A stretch of 64,000 nt of DNA from Ilex aquifolium. Its lineage: Eukaryota > Streptophyta > Magnoliopsida > Aquifoliales > Aquifoliaceae. The notes under the pieces were generated by a model that saw nothing but the letters and a program-made list of their open reading frames with translations, did no database searches and was not told where the DNA came from. The position numbers and the translations under genes were made by a program. Every line of letters starts with the position of its first letter. The first letter of the stretch is position 1. Shown one piece after another: positions 43,942 to 55,133 of the stretch. The DNA is taken from positions 50,781,142-50,845,141 of the forward strand of contig OX637394.1 in NCBI GenBank assembly GCA_951799425.1, given 5' to 3'.

Positions 43942-44112
43942 ATGAAGGGACATGTGTATGGAAGTCCACAAACCCCACTTTATTGCAGTCACTTTGATTC
44001 TCCATCAGCGATTATTTCAAACTTCAGGTTTGAAGACACATGCACAATTGATTATACATGGAATAAAGCAAGTGTAGAAAGCATATATGAAGAAGAGTTC
44101 TTTACTCTTTAG
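43942..44112 (+). CDS. Possible small protein (56 aa), unknown
   Basis: Open frame from ATG 43942 to TAG 44112: MKGHVYGSPQ at the N-terminus and IYEEEFFTL at the C-terminus. It is acidic and aromatic-rich at its end, with no signal peptide or membrane segment. Support: a TATA box and CT-rich leader at the right distance, and base composition (GC and codon variety) better than the AT-rich surroundings. I do not recognise a family. It could instead be one exon of a larger or degraded gene, since CAGCTACAG just before the ATG could be an acceptor, or a chance frame. Confidence 0.35.
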   Translation: MKGHVYGSPQTPLYCSHFDSPSAIISNFRFEDTCTIDYTWNKASVESIYEEEFFTL

Positions 44113-45720
44113 TCATTGTTTTCAGCCAACACACAAACGATTTCCATCTTTCTATGGTGCTGCTGAATATAATGTTTGCCCAATCTTTGAGTCCAACCAC
44201 AAACTGTTCCTCCTTGTCCATATCATATTATTAATTATATGTAGTTATCGATAAGTTCTGTATTTTACTTTTTTTTATATTTTACGATACTATATATATG
44301 CTTCATCAATTTAAGACCTTCTCAGTCCAAGTTTTAAACAGTACCGCTTACTCTCTCTCTCTCTATCTCTCTTGTTTTGGCATGTTACCATCACTTGCCA
44401 TTCTCATGTGATCAGGCTTAAAGAAATTGTTTCATTTTGATGGTTGATCATGTAAGCCAATAGGGTAAATTATCATAGTGGATTCAGGCAAGTATACAAC
44501 AAACAAGGGTCAAAGATGCTTTACGACCGGCTGGGAAAAAAGAAAAGTTTTGATCAAATCTAAAAAAAACCAAGTATCTTGCAATATAAAATGCCGGTTT
44601 GAATCTCTATAAGCCTGTAATCAATGCTAATTAACGCCATGAATTCCTGTTCAAGATGTGTTAAGATGAAGAAACTGCCAACTTTTTCTCACTTCCCTCT
44701 GATGATCATTTGTAGGAGGGAGATGGCATCTAGTTTTTGTTCTTTTACAAGGGAGTTTTTTTACCTGTACAAATGCCTCTTACGAGACTTGAACGCTTGA
44801 TTTTCGGTTTAAAATATAAGAAGTGAAGAATCGAGACTAAACCCAAGATGGATAATACATTTTGTGTAGTTGATGTTCCTATACTTGCACTTGCAATAAA
44901 ATCAAACATAGGATAAAGACTTCAAATATGTAGCATTAACATAAAGAAAATTTTGAATATTATTATGTTTCTAACCTAGAAAATAAAGGGTTAGGACTAG
45001 GGAGTCTTGGGATCTACCGGTAAAAAAAATGTTTGGGTATATTAGATACTATTGTTATCGTATATTAGTTGTTTGGTTATTGTTGGTAATCTTATATGAG
45101 AATCAATATTCATTTCCAGTAATGTAATTGGTACCAAATTAAGATTCGTATTAAAATTATTATCCAAACATGGTAAGTCATGAGTTTAAGAATTTAGTTC
45201 TCATTCCCCACTAAAATTACTGTAATCTAAACATAGCGTAAGGGTCTATCCATGCATTTGGGGGAGCAAAAAAGAAAAAGAAAATAGTCTTCTTTTGTCA
45301 CATTAAATTCCTAAATTATTTTCAAAACATATTTGTGTAATATCTTGGAAAGCATGATATCAGACAATGCCATGCTTACAGCAAAAGTTATACCATTTAA
45401 CATCACACACTGCAAAGTATGCTTTCCTTTCTGTGACGCATTCAACTTTCTTTCTACAACAACACCACCAGTCATTTCACTTCAAAAGTTTTATACCTTT
45501 TGGCCCTTTTGATACACCAGCTGGCCCTCCCATGGAGATGGCTAAGGTACTGATTCAGTGCCATACTGAAATCCATCTGCATCCATCAATTTTAATTTGC
45601 ATGATTTACAAGTACTAATTGAAAAGATGATAAAGTAATAAATAATAATAAACTAAAAAAACTTTACACTATCATATTTTTATTGGATGAAAAGTGAAAA
45701 AAGGGTACTCAAAAATTATT
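44113..45720. other. Intergenic, no gene recognised
   Basis: Contains CT microsatellites (44350-44372) and a probable degraded MITE about 45030-45240 (inverted TGTTTGGGTATATTAG-type ends). A frame at 45367-45618 has no recognisable motif. Confidence 0.5.
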
Positions 45721-45722
45721 TC

Positions 45723-46215
45723 TCGATACCATAATTAGACCCTCCAACCATAATGAATAAGAAGAAAAAAAGAGATGCACAAAACTTTTTCGGACTAGAC
45801 TATGGTATCGAAAAAAAAAATTCAGTATCGTACCTCTAAATTTCACTATTTCAATGGGTGTTTTTACAATTTTTGTGGGTTATTTTACAACCAAAAAATT
45901 TATCACTTTTATGGGTAATTTACCACATTTATGAGTATTTTTATCACTGTTGTAAGTGTTTTTATCACTATTGTGGTAACTATTTTTACCACTTTTCTTC
46001 GGTACAAAAAGAATTACCACTTTTATGGGTGATTTATCACATTTTAGGGTGTTTTTACTACTGTTGTGATAATTATTTTTATTATTTTTTTAAGTAGTAT
46101 AACAGTGATAAAAACACTCATAACAGTGATAAAAATATGCACAAATATAATAAATAAGAGTATGATACCGACATTTTTTTTGGGTACCATAGACAACTCC
46201 AACCTTTTTTTGATC
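45723..46215. repeat. TTTTATCACT-type tandem and inverted repeat region
   Basis: TCGATACCATA (45723-45733) is inverted at 45801-45811. From 45850 to 46060 there are repeated units of TTTTATCACTTTTATGGGTA with variations, followed by the inverted form AACAGTGATAAAAACACTC (46100-46130) and GATACCGACA. Probably a degraded MITE with internal repeats. Confidence 0.55.
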
Positions 46216-46937
46216 ATTGATGTCATCTCATTGGATGTCACTCCTCTTAGGCATATTAGAATTGGCATAGATTAATGTAGGGGAAAGAATAATATTAAAA
46301 AAAAGCATAATGCCAAAGAAGACATGATGTTTAGCATGCCATCACACTTGAAAGATGCTCAAATAATTCACCATTATTTTGTTCATTTGCTCTCAATCAA
46401 CTCCATAATTGAGAACCAAAAGTTCATCACGCTAGAGAGAATCTTGTACTAAACTAAGATCTTTGTTACTCACATTCTCATTTTGGGCTATTTTAGATCT
46501 ATCTCAATATAGAGAAAAACACACACACACACAAATGTGGGTATAAGGATGTGCTTAAATCTAATATTAAGACTCGAAGCACATAATCTAATATTCGATA
46601 ATCAATATAATAAAACATCTAGCAACTTGAATTTGTATCTCCTACATATTTTTTCTCCTTCAAAAATATCACATCATCAATTTCTATCACATGTTTAATC
46701 ACTTAATATTGGATTAATTTATAGTTTAATATAATTTTTATTTTAGAGATTATCCATACATGTTGAGAAAATTTTGTAGGATTACATATTTTGAGAAAAT
46801 TTTGTCAATATTTTTAAGAAAATAATAGGTAAAAATAAATTTTAAATGATGTAATTAAAGAAACGAAGGAAAGAAAAAAATTGTTATTTAATATAGTGAG
46901 ATTGATTTTTTGGGCGCTCGAATTTTATATTCTATTG

Positions 46938-46963
46938 TGCCTTCAGACACGGATTATAACTAG
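46938..46963 (+). mobile_element. Helitron 3' terminus
   Basis: GTGCCTTCAGACAC hairpin (one mismatch), then GGATTATAACTAG followed by T. It closely matches the 3' end at 39508-39536 (GTGCCTTCAGGCAC...AACTAG). The 5' end of this element was not found. Confidence 0.65.
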
Positions 46964-46994
46964 TATTACAATATTACAACATTTTGGTAAGGGA

Positions 46995-47155
46995 AATGCT
47001 ATGCATACCAAAATTTTTACCAAATGAGTTGACAGCTCCAGATCACTCTTGGACCCGCCAAATGCTGATCAAAATGTTTTTAATTGGATATGGAGTTGCC
47101 AACTCATTTGGTAAAAATATTTTTTGGTAAAATTTTTGGTAAGCATAGTATTATT
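46995..47155. mobile_element. Short foldback MITE, ~160 bp
   Basis: Inverted arms: left AATGCTATGCATACCAAAAT...TTTTACCAAATGAGTTG; right (reversed) AATACTATGCTTACCAAAAA...TTTTACCAAATGAGTTG. The loop is about 60 bp. It can form a long hairpin. Confidence 0.7.
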
Positions 47156-47243
47156 CTTTTGGAAATAGGAGAGGTTTAAAAAAGAGGGTGAAATAGTGGC
47201 CTAATGTACATATAATTCACCACCACCTTTTGGTCCTTTTCTA

Positions 47244-47285
47244 TATATGTATATGTGTATGTATATGTATATGTATATGTATATG
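47244..47285 (+). repeat. (TATATG)n microsatellite
   Basis: About seven units of ATGTAT/GTATAT type. Confidence 0.85.
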
Positions 47286-47548
47286 ATATTGATGAACTGA
47301 CAAATGGAATGTAAACAATTCATCATATAATCCAAGGTGTGGAGACATGGCGGTGGATCTGATCATACTATGCTGTCAAAGCATTGGGTTGGGAATATCC
47401 TTATCCTGATGCCAAGTAATAATATGCTTTTATACGATCTTCTCAAAGCTTCACTTCTGCAAGAAAAGTCTTACCATTTGTTTATTATTGATGGAAGGAA
47501 AAATAAATAAAAGATAAATTAAATTTTTACTTACTATTGGGGACATGT

Positions 47549-47553
47549 GCGGG

Positions 47554-47596
<43 letters not shown>

Positions 47597-47621
47597 GCGT
47601 GTTCGATCCACGCTCACCGCA
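47549..47621 (+). tRNA. tRNA-Phe (GAA), nuclear
   Basis: 73 nt, complete cloverleaf: acceptor GCGGGGA/TCACCGC, D-arm GCTCAGTTGGGAGAGC, anticodon stem and loop CAGACTGAAGATCTG with GAA, and T-arm CGTGTTCGATCCACG. It has the plant cytosolic tRNA-Phe sequence as I know it, including the usual mismatch in the acceptor stem. No intron. A T5 run at 47622-47626 serves as Pol III terminator. CCA is not encoded, as expected. Confidence 0.97.
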
Positions 47622-48493
47622 TTTTTGCTACCCAATTGCCTGGTCTGTGGAATTTCCTTCACAGCGTCGATTCCACAAACACATGGTGGACAGGCCTGTC
47701 TGAACAAGTTTTGCCCCACTCCCTCTCTCTCACACACACAAACCCAAGTTTTCTTCTTTGTTTTGGGGTGTCCTCAGCCAGGTTGCTCAATTTCGGATTT
47801 CCTCGCTCAATATTTAAATTCAAGTCTTTATAACTACGACAATTCGTTGGAGCTAAACTTTACTCTTCAGCGTCCAAAGCACGCGATAAAACCTTAATTT
47901 CGGGCCCAACGTAGGTGCGGAAAGATTCCTTGCAAATAGCTGTGTGATGGTGATGGACAATGCTCCCTGATGAATATATGGAGTGACCTATCTTACCAAA
48001 AATTAAAAAACTAGTTCATCATCCAAATCCATGATATAACCGAGTTTGAATCTTGACCTATCTCGGCGATTCATTCATGCAAAGGCAGTTTACATATCTC
48101 ATCAACATGGAAATCAAAACCAGAACATATCGAACAGTTCAAGAATAGGAAGGGTTAAGCATGTACCCTGAGAATCAAACTGGGTAATGTCGCCTTTTCA
48201 TCACAATATGATTTCCAAGAAACATTCCCTGCTAACAGAAAAAACACTGAAAGCTATACTCTTTGATCATTGCGGTAAATGACCAATGGTCAGAATTCAG
48301 ATTATGCATTGACAGCATCAAACACATCAGCTTTTGCAATACAACAAATTTGGAGCTGTTTAAACAACAACAAACAACAATATGCCCATCAACTACTGGT
48401 ACAAGAACCCTGAATTCAGTCCGTTTAGGAATTTTCAGGAACCCTATATTTCTTCTTGAATGAGAACAATAGCAAATCACATTATGGAAATAG
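47622..48493. other. Intergenic between tRNA-Phe and the kinase
   Basis: No gene. The right part (about 48100-48493) is probably the 3' untranslated region of the D6PK-like gene on the minus strand. Confidence 0.55.
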
Positions 48494-48941
48494 CTAAAAG
48501 AAATCAAATTCGAGATAATTATCAGAGCTTTTCTGATTGGGGGTGGCTCCAACAGTAGCTTTCTCACTACTAGATGCTGGTGGGGCTGGAATGCGCTCAA
48601 CCTCAACCGGCTTTGGGATCTCTGGAGGACTTGCACAACGAATCAATGCCCAGTTTACACCATCAAAGAAGGGATGTTGTTTTATCTCTGTTGCACCTCG
48701 CTTGTATGCCAACCTGTGCTGTGGCTCTTTTACTAACAAGCCTCTTATAAGATCCCTCGCTGAAAACCCGACAACAGGTGATTCTGGGAATCGAAGTGGC
48801 TGACCCACAACGTTGAAAAGGGTGGCCCGGTTCCCAGATCCCTTGAAGGGAGTCTTGCCGAACAATAACTCATACAAAAAGATTCCAAAAGTCCACCAGT
48901 CCACAGCACTGCCATGCCCCTCACCTTTGATGATTTCAGGG

Positions 48942-48976
<35 letters not shown>

Positions 48977-51207
48977 CCGTGCCCCTGTTGGCTCTGCAAT
49001 AAGCTCTGGCAATGGGCTAACTTGGTTTCCAATTTCATTTTTTGGTTTCCGATCTTTCTTGGATTTACTTGAAAAGAGGCGAGGGCCAAAACATGTTGTA
49101 GGAGCCACACAGGATGGCTGAATACAAGAGGGCTCAATGCAAGCAGGTTGGACACAATATACAGGGTTCTTCCGTAGGGATTCAATCTCAAAGGAGGACG
49201 ACTTGACTAGTGTTGGGCTCACAGCACAGCGGAGGGAAAGGTCAAAGTCAGAGAGCATTATGTGTCCATCTTCCCTTACAAGGACATTTTCTGGCTTGAG
49301 GTCACGGTACACAATCCCGAGCATGTGGAGGTATTCCAAAGCAAGGAGGACCTCTGCTACATAGAACCTGCATTTTGAAATTAGAAAGAAAATCACAATG
49401 GAATGTCCAACTCTGGAAGAACTAGAAATATTGTCGTATGAGGGAAAAAAGATGCAATTCACAACTTAGCAAGAAAAGTGTCGACCAAAAATTATAATTA
49501 AACTAATTCATGTGCACTCCACTCCAATTAACTAACAAACTCACCTAAACTAGAAATGTCAAATGAATTCACTGAACATTAAGTAATTTTAACCAATTGA
49601 TGCATCAAACCACCGCCCAAATGTGTTTTTATATATGTATTGCTTCCATGGAAGTTCCTATCCACCTTCTGATTCAGATGTGCTGTATTGGTGTAAACAT
49701 TTTAGGCATTACTCTACTCAATAAAGCACTCACGCCAACAAACTTTTCAAATCTCAAAACGCCAGCATTCCACAACCAAAACCAAACGTCTCCTTGGTTC
49801 GAAAGCCATAAGACAGGTCAAAATATGGCAAGTAACAATCTACCGCCGGTAAAAAGTATTGCCTAGGAGATATGAATTGGTCTTCATTACAACCTGGAGG
49901 ATACTAATGCTATACAGTAAATGGAAAGAGGAAATGTAGACAAGACCACACCCAAAGGTCCAGGGAAGTATATGGAAAGTGGAAAACAGATCTCTGGAAT
50001 GCTTTTGTTTGGAGGAATGGTCCTCCCATGAACGTACTCCAGAAAGATAAACAAAATAAGGGAAACCTAACAGGCAATCTAACAGACAGTGGAACTTCAA
50101 CAATACAGTTAGATAACAATAAATTTCTAAAGCAGGATGACCGGAGGAACATAACATTCATGATTATCCTTTAGGAGTTAACACAATTTATGGCAGATCT
50201 TAACAACTTTAACATTATCAGCAGGGACAAGAGTCATACTTCACAGCTTGTTCAGAAAAATGCTTTCCTGGTTGCCTTTGCCTAAGCGTATGTAAGTCAC
50301 CTCCTGGGCAGAACTCCATTACCAAGCATGAGAATTTGTCTGTCTCAAAATGGGAATATAAAGTCGGAAGGAAGGGATGGTCCAAAGACTGCAGTATCTC
50401 TCTTTCTGTCTGTGCGCGGAGCAACTTCTTACGGCCAGCTAGTGATGCTTTGTCCATGACCTTCATGGCAAAATAACACTTCGTACCACTCAACTCTGAA
50501 AGATAGACACTACCAATGTCCCCACAGCCCAACCTCTTCAGCAATCGGAAATGGCTCAAACCTAGGATCCCCTCTTTTACTCTGACAGCTTGGATGGCCT
50601 CCCATCTTGAGTCATTTGCTTTATGAGGTCTGTTAATACTGCTACTTAAGCTGCTACAAGTACTCTCATCACTTACATCACTACTTGTGCTACCCCTACA
50701 CATGCTGCTCTTGCCACTCTCAACGAAATCAGCCCGATCACTAATCTTGGCACTTCCGCTGGTTTTTGCAAAGCTGCTGGTTCCATCACTAACCTTAGCA
50801 GAGACTGAACTATCCTTGACAGTTCTAGGCTCTGCCGTTTTCTTGTCCTGATCAGCTATACCTTCAAGCGAGCCCTTTGTTTCACTTATTGCAGGATTTA
50901 TACCTGTTGGCACTGCTTTTGAATCACCCAAAGACAAGCTTAAATCTAATTGATCAGCTAAATAATTGGCAGATCCCTTTTGCCGAGAATCCTGTGACTT
51001 CTTGTTTACAGTCGCTTCTACAGTAACCTGCTTAGAAGGAACTTCTTGAACACTGCAGGGAAATTTTTTGGGGGTGGCAGGCTCGGATACACTAGTCTTG
51101 AACACCTGCAAAGGTGAAGGCCTTCGAGAATTTCCTTCTAATGTTTGACTACCAATTGTTTTGCTCTGCTTTTCCAGAGAACCTTTAATAACAGATTTGG
51201 AGGCCAT
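48494..51207 (-). CDS. D6 PROTEIN KINASE-like AGC VIII serine/threonine kinase
   Basis: Two exons, 50240-51207 and 48494-49367 (intron 49368-50239), 613 aa. Residues 1-215: Ser/Lys-rich, unstructured. Kinase domain from ~220: GCGDIG (227-232), Lys249 in [12 protein letters not shown] with Asp345, and DFD (363-365) in place of DFG, the mark of plant AGC VIII kinases. The insertion between subdomains VII and VIII contains a Cys-rich segment and a basic cluster ([11 protein letters not shown]) known in D6PK relatives for membrane binding. The activation segment [14 protein letters not shown] follows; the C-terminus ends NYLEFDFF, a PIF-type motif for PDK1. D6PKs act at the plasma membrane and phosphorylate PIN auxin exporters. 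The long N-terminus is larger than in Arabidopsis D6PK. The 5' leader probably has an intron (donor about 52188). Confidence 0.96.
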
Positions 51208-52420
51208 TGGAAGGAATGCAAACTAGTTAAATTAATCGGGTTGGATAAACCCATCAGTCAGCTCCCAGGTACAGTACACGACCCCCTTCACTGGCTGTGC
51301 CAAATGTTATCATCTCCAACTCCAACTGCAAGAAGGTATCTACAATAGTCAGAGCCTTGAATATAAAAGAATCACTATCAAGTGGTCTATGCCAAGATGA
51401 AAATTGAGGGGACAAAAAGGATGAAATGTCTTGAACGCAGCACTGAAACTGGTTATACATATCATGTGACAAGATTTAAGCAAAACAAGGGGGTTAAATT
51501 CTTATCAACACTAAAATCTACCAAATTAGGGAATAAGGTCATAGAGCCAGACCAAACAGCATCATCAAGTATCAACAAAACCAAAATACATAACAGCTCA
51601 AAAACCTAAAGATCAAAGTACTGAAGACTCTGGTCAGTTGATCAAAATTCCACAATTAAAAGTATAACTTTCAAAACCCAAATAGAAAAAAAACAAATCT
51701 TTCCAGAAAACCTAGAAGTTGCAATCATAGAATTACAAGCACGTCCAGATCAAATGTTATATACATGAAAAAGAATCTAGATACTCAACAAGAGCGAGCA
51801 TCGCAGTCACTACCTCAAAACGCGAATCGATCTTCCCAGGAAAAGCAATCGTAGAACAGAAAGTGCGAATTCTTGAAGGAATCAATCAGATCACCCCAAT
51901 CAATGTAGTCTCACTGCAACTCTCAATAGCGTTCAAACACCACATAGCAAAAGATAAGACCAAAACCTGCTTAGATAAACAAGGAAAAAAAAATGACGAG
52001 TCAATGAAAAGCACACAGATCTTAAGCACAGGCCCACCCCTTTCGATGGAAACCCTACCAAGGGATCCAAAACCCACAAAGACCCAGAGGCTAAAAGACA
52101 AAGTTCGAGGATATAGAGAAGAAAACCCAGTGAGCCAATCACAGGACCACTTGAAAAGTATTGAAAAAGAAGGCCGAAAAGAGTACCTAAGGTTAAAAAG
52201 ACCAGAACTTTGGGGGTTTGCTTTAGCCGCTGAGAGAAAGAGCACCGCTGTAGAGAGAGATAAAGAGAGTGACCCTCCTCCTAAAATGGGTGGAGAGAGA
52301 GAGACAGACAGAGATTAGAGAAGAGAAAAGTAAGAAAAGTTTGGTGTTAGAGTTGGGGCGTCTGTGGGCTACCATGTAATGGTAATGGAGAGAGAGAGAG
52401 AGAGAGAATGGGGGTCAAAG
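51208..52420. other. 5' leader, leader intron and promoter of the D6PK-like gene
   Basis: On the minus strand a pyrimidine-rich leader exon (about 52190-52330) ends AACCTTAG/GTACTC, a donor-like site. The intron would end shortly before the ATG at 51207. GA/CT microsatellites lie at ~52292-52310 and 52388-52407. No other gene. Confidence 0.5.
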
Positions 52421-53536
52421 CTTTTCTTCACGTTCAATTATTTGATTGATTTTAGTTTGTCCGAAGCACAAGGTCTGACTCGGCATGTGGGCCTCTCGGA
52501 GCTGCAACCTGTCTGTCATGCTTACACCTCTTACGTTTTACATTTAAGCCTCCAACTACTTGGAAATGACCTCTGGTGTCCTTTGTGCCACCCATGTAGT
52601 GGTCCTAAATGAAAAGCTTAAACAGTTTCTTACGTCTTGTCGTGTCGTATAATTTGTGTATCGATATTTTTATATTTTTTTATTATTATTTATGTTATAT
52701 TTGTGTTTATGTCAAGACTCATAAAAAAATTATTTAATATATTCTATGTGTTAAATATTAATTTAAATTATTTATTATGTATATTTAATAATTATATCAA
52801 TTTTAAAATATTATCGTGTTATGTTTATTTTGAATTTATATCGACATGTCAGAGTTGACACCCGTAGGCTCTGATTTTATGGCATAGACAAATGCTTCAC
52901 ATTTATGTTTGTTTATTATGCAATGATCTTATGGAGTGGATGCAATCTATCCTTGTGTTGCCCAAAGTTAGACTTATGGATAGATAGGGTTGTTAACCAA
53001 TTTTCGACCATCAAGACCTATATTTTTGTCAGCTGTATTACGTCTAGTTGAATTTTTTTTTATGGGTACAAAAAATAATTAAACAAGTTTACAAGTTACC
53101 TCTTGTTTAACCACGACATGTAATTACCCACAAATTAGATATACCAATTAAATCGAGTTTTATGTGCTTAAGACATTTAAATGAGAATGTACACATTTGA
53201 ATAAGATTAAACAAATGAGGCGGGTTATACAGAATACAAGCTTAATTGAATAAGATTAACCCAATCTTAAAATATCTAAGGTCAGGAATAAAAAGTATCA
53301 ATCACAACCACAATTTACAGCAGTGTGCTCTCAACACACGCAACCATGCTACAGTCTATTTAGCAAAGAAGCAACAATAGTCAGACCTTATGATCTGCTA
53401 AGAAGGACCTTATGATCTGCTAAGAAGCAACAATTGTCAGACCTTATGATCTGCTTAGAAGCAACAACAACATTGGAAGCAAGCCCCCACATTGTTTTTT
53501 CAGCAATCTGTTAACTCACTTGCAAGCATCTCACAT
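52421..53536. other. Intergenic, no gene recognised
   Basis: AT-rich sequence with a probable MITE using GTCGTGTCG/CGACATG ends (about 52630-52870), and a short tandem repeat at 53365-53465. Confidence 0.5.
53365..53465 (+). repeat. Tandem repeat of CAGACCTTATGATCTGCTAAG
   Basis: Three copies (one shortened) of AGACCTTATGATCTGCT followed by AGAAGCAACAA. Each contains the near-palindrome AGACCTTATGATCTG. Confidence 0.8.
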
Positions 53537-53970
53537 TCAAGCTTCCTCATCTTTGTATAATGAGAGCTCGGTAACAAGGAATAAAATTTCGTTTCGAGAC
53601 GATTAAAACGTTCGAAACATTTTCGTTTTCATGGAAATTGAAACGAATCATTGATTGAATATCAAAATTCCTATGTTTTGAGATATTTCAAGGTATTTCG
53701 ATAAGTTTCGAGGTTTCGGCATGTTTCAGTATGTTTTGACGAGTGTTCCAAAAATAAATTTTAAAATTTTTCTTTATTTCCATCTTGTTTCCAAAATGTT
53801 TCGAAAACATTACCGAAATGTTTTCGTTTCCAAATTCACTGAAACTAAGTACTGAAATAAAATTTTGATTCTTACTCGGTAACCATCCGTTTGCATTTCT
53901 CTTCTAAAATCTTTAACATCTTCAGTGAATAGCACTTCAGGAGGTAATGCTCCGGTGGCCTCTATAGTAA
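53537..53970 (-). pseudogene. RPAC1 (RNA polymerase I/III subunit) last-exon fragment, split by a MITE
   Basis: After an acceptor AATCTAG the minus strand reads TIEATGALPPEVLFTEDVK and then, one base out of frame, ILEEKCKRMVTE. Across the 299-bp MITE it continues LSLYKDEEA and stops (53537-53539). This is the C-terminus of the AC40-like subunit shared by RNA polymerases I and III. One inserted base breaks the frame and the MITE interrupts it. No upstream exons were found to 55130. Confidence 0.78.
53576..53874. mobile_element. MITE with perfect 9-bp target duplication, inside the RPAC1 fragment
   Basis: Ends AAGGAATAAAATTTCG and (reversed) TAAGAATCAAAATTTTATTTC, flanked by CTCGGTAAC on both sides (53567-53575 and 53875-53883). 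Mutator-like size of duplication. The interior has repeated TTTCG/CGAAA motifs. Confidence 0.82.
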
Positions 53971-54179
53971 CTAGATTGAATTACAAAAAAAAAAGAAATT
54001 AGATCCATCCCAAAACTATAGAACACATAAAACCTTCTTTCAAGGTCCAACAACATAAATCCCTCAATCATTACCACATATTTCAGCATAGAAACAGTTT
54101 TTCCTCGTTACACTGTCCAAAAAATGTCATCACAAAGATTGAACTTTTGATCATTATGTTGAACTAGCATTTCAAGTAT

Positions 54180-54438
54180 GGGAAACTCTACGGAACCGAA
54201 AAAAAAAAATTTCGATATCAGTACCGCCGGTTACAACTTTAAAATGAGAAATTACAATTGTTCAAAGGAGGTCATGATCGATCACAGACACCCATGATCG
54301 ATCATAAAAAACGCGGGGTCAATCCCCAAATTCTATAATCAATCATGCCCTTTAAGTAGCAACTTATACTTCAAAAAAGTTATAATTTAACCTTAAAAAG
54401 TTGCAATTTTTAGTATCGGTGCCACTCTAGAACTTCCC
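54180..54438. mobile_element. Mutator-type MITE with perfect 9-bp target duplication
   Basis: Starts GGGAAACTCTACGGAACCG; the end reversed reads GGGAAGTTCTAGAGTGGCACC. Flanked by TTCAAGTAT on both sides (54171-54179 and 54439-54447). Internal GATCGATCA and AAAGTTG/CAACTTT inverted motifs. 259 bp. Confidence 0.88.
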
Positions 54439-55133
54439 TTCAAGTATTGGCATTGAAACCAGTCAAAGGTAGGCCTTATTTGCTGCTGAATCTAAATGAT
54501 CAACTTCCAGACATTCAAGTGCATCACCAGGCTATTTGTGAAGCTCCCCTACTACGTAAATGCCAAGCAGTTCCACACCCCATCCTCATTATAGAGCAAA
54601 AGGTAAAACAGTTGTGCCAATGTTTTTTACACCCCATCCGGAGGCGATTCTTACAAGAAGTTGCAACTGCAACCACAAAGATTGACCATCATCACAAAGA
54701 TTGCATAAAACTGAACTTTCCTCGTTCCTAATGGCGTTGACCAATAACAAAAACTGTCATCACACAATTAATGTTCATTTGAATTATTCTTTGTGTCCAA
54801 TTCAACAGCACAAGAGATGGTGCAAAACATTCAGACAGAATAGTTTATCAATCCACCACCATATGCTGGAAACTTCAAGGGTTTAACATAGAAAATTCCA
54901 AGTTCCTATCCAAATAAACTGCCATACCTAGGGGAAACATCATTTAAGTAATGCAATACCTAAAATCACCCCAAAATTACAATCTCAAGATCACATGATT
55001 AATCTCCGTTACATTTTAGCTTTGTCTGTGGGCAGTTGGTCATCAAGGATCTCAGCATTAGCAACTGAGAAAAGAATAAGCAGGTACCACCACTTGTTAA
55101 CAGCGCCAAAATTGCTTACAACCTTGAAGAATA
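54439..55133. other. Intergenic, no gene recognised
   Basis: Probably in part the 3' untranslated region of EMC8/9 (from 55133 downward). A frame at 54447-54731 shows no known motif. Confidence 0.5.

Noticed and set aside
54447..54886. Plus-strand open frames near EMC8/9
   Set aside because: No start context, no known motif, and on the minus strand it looks like intron or 3' untranslated DNA.
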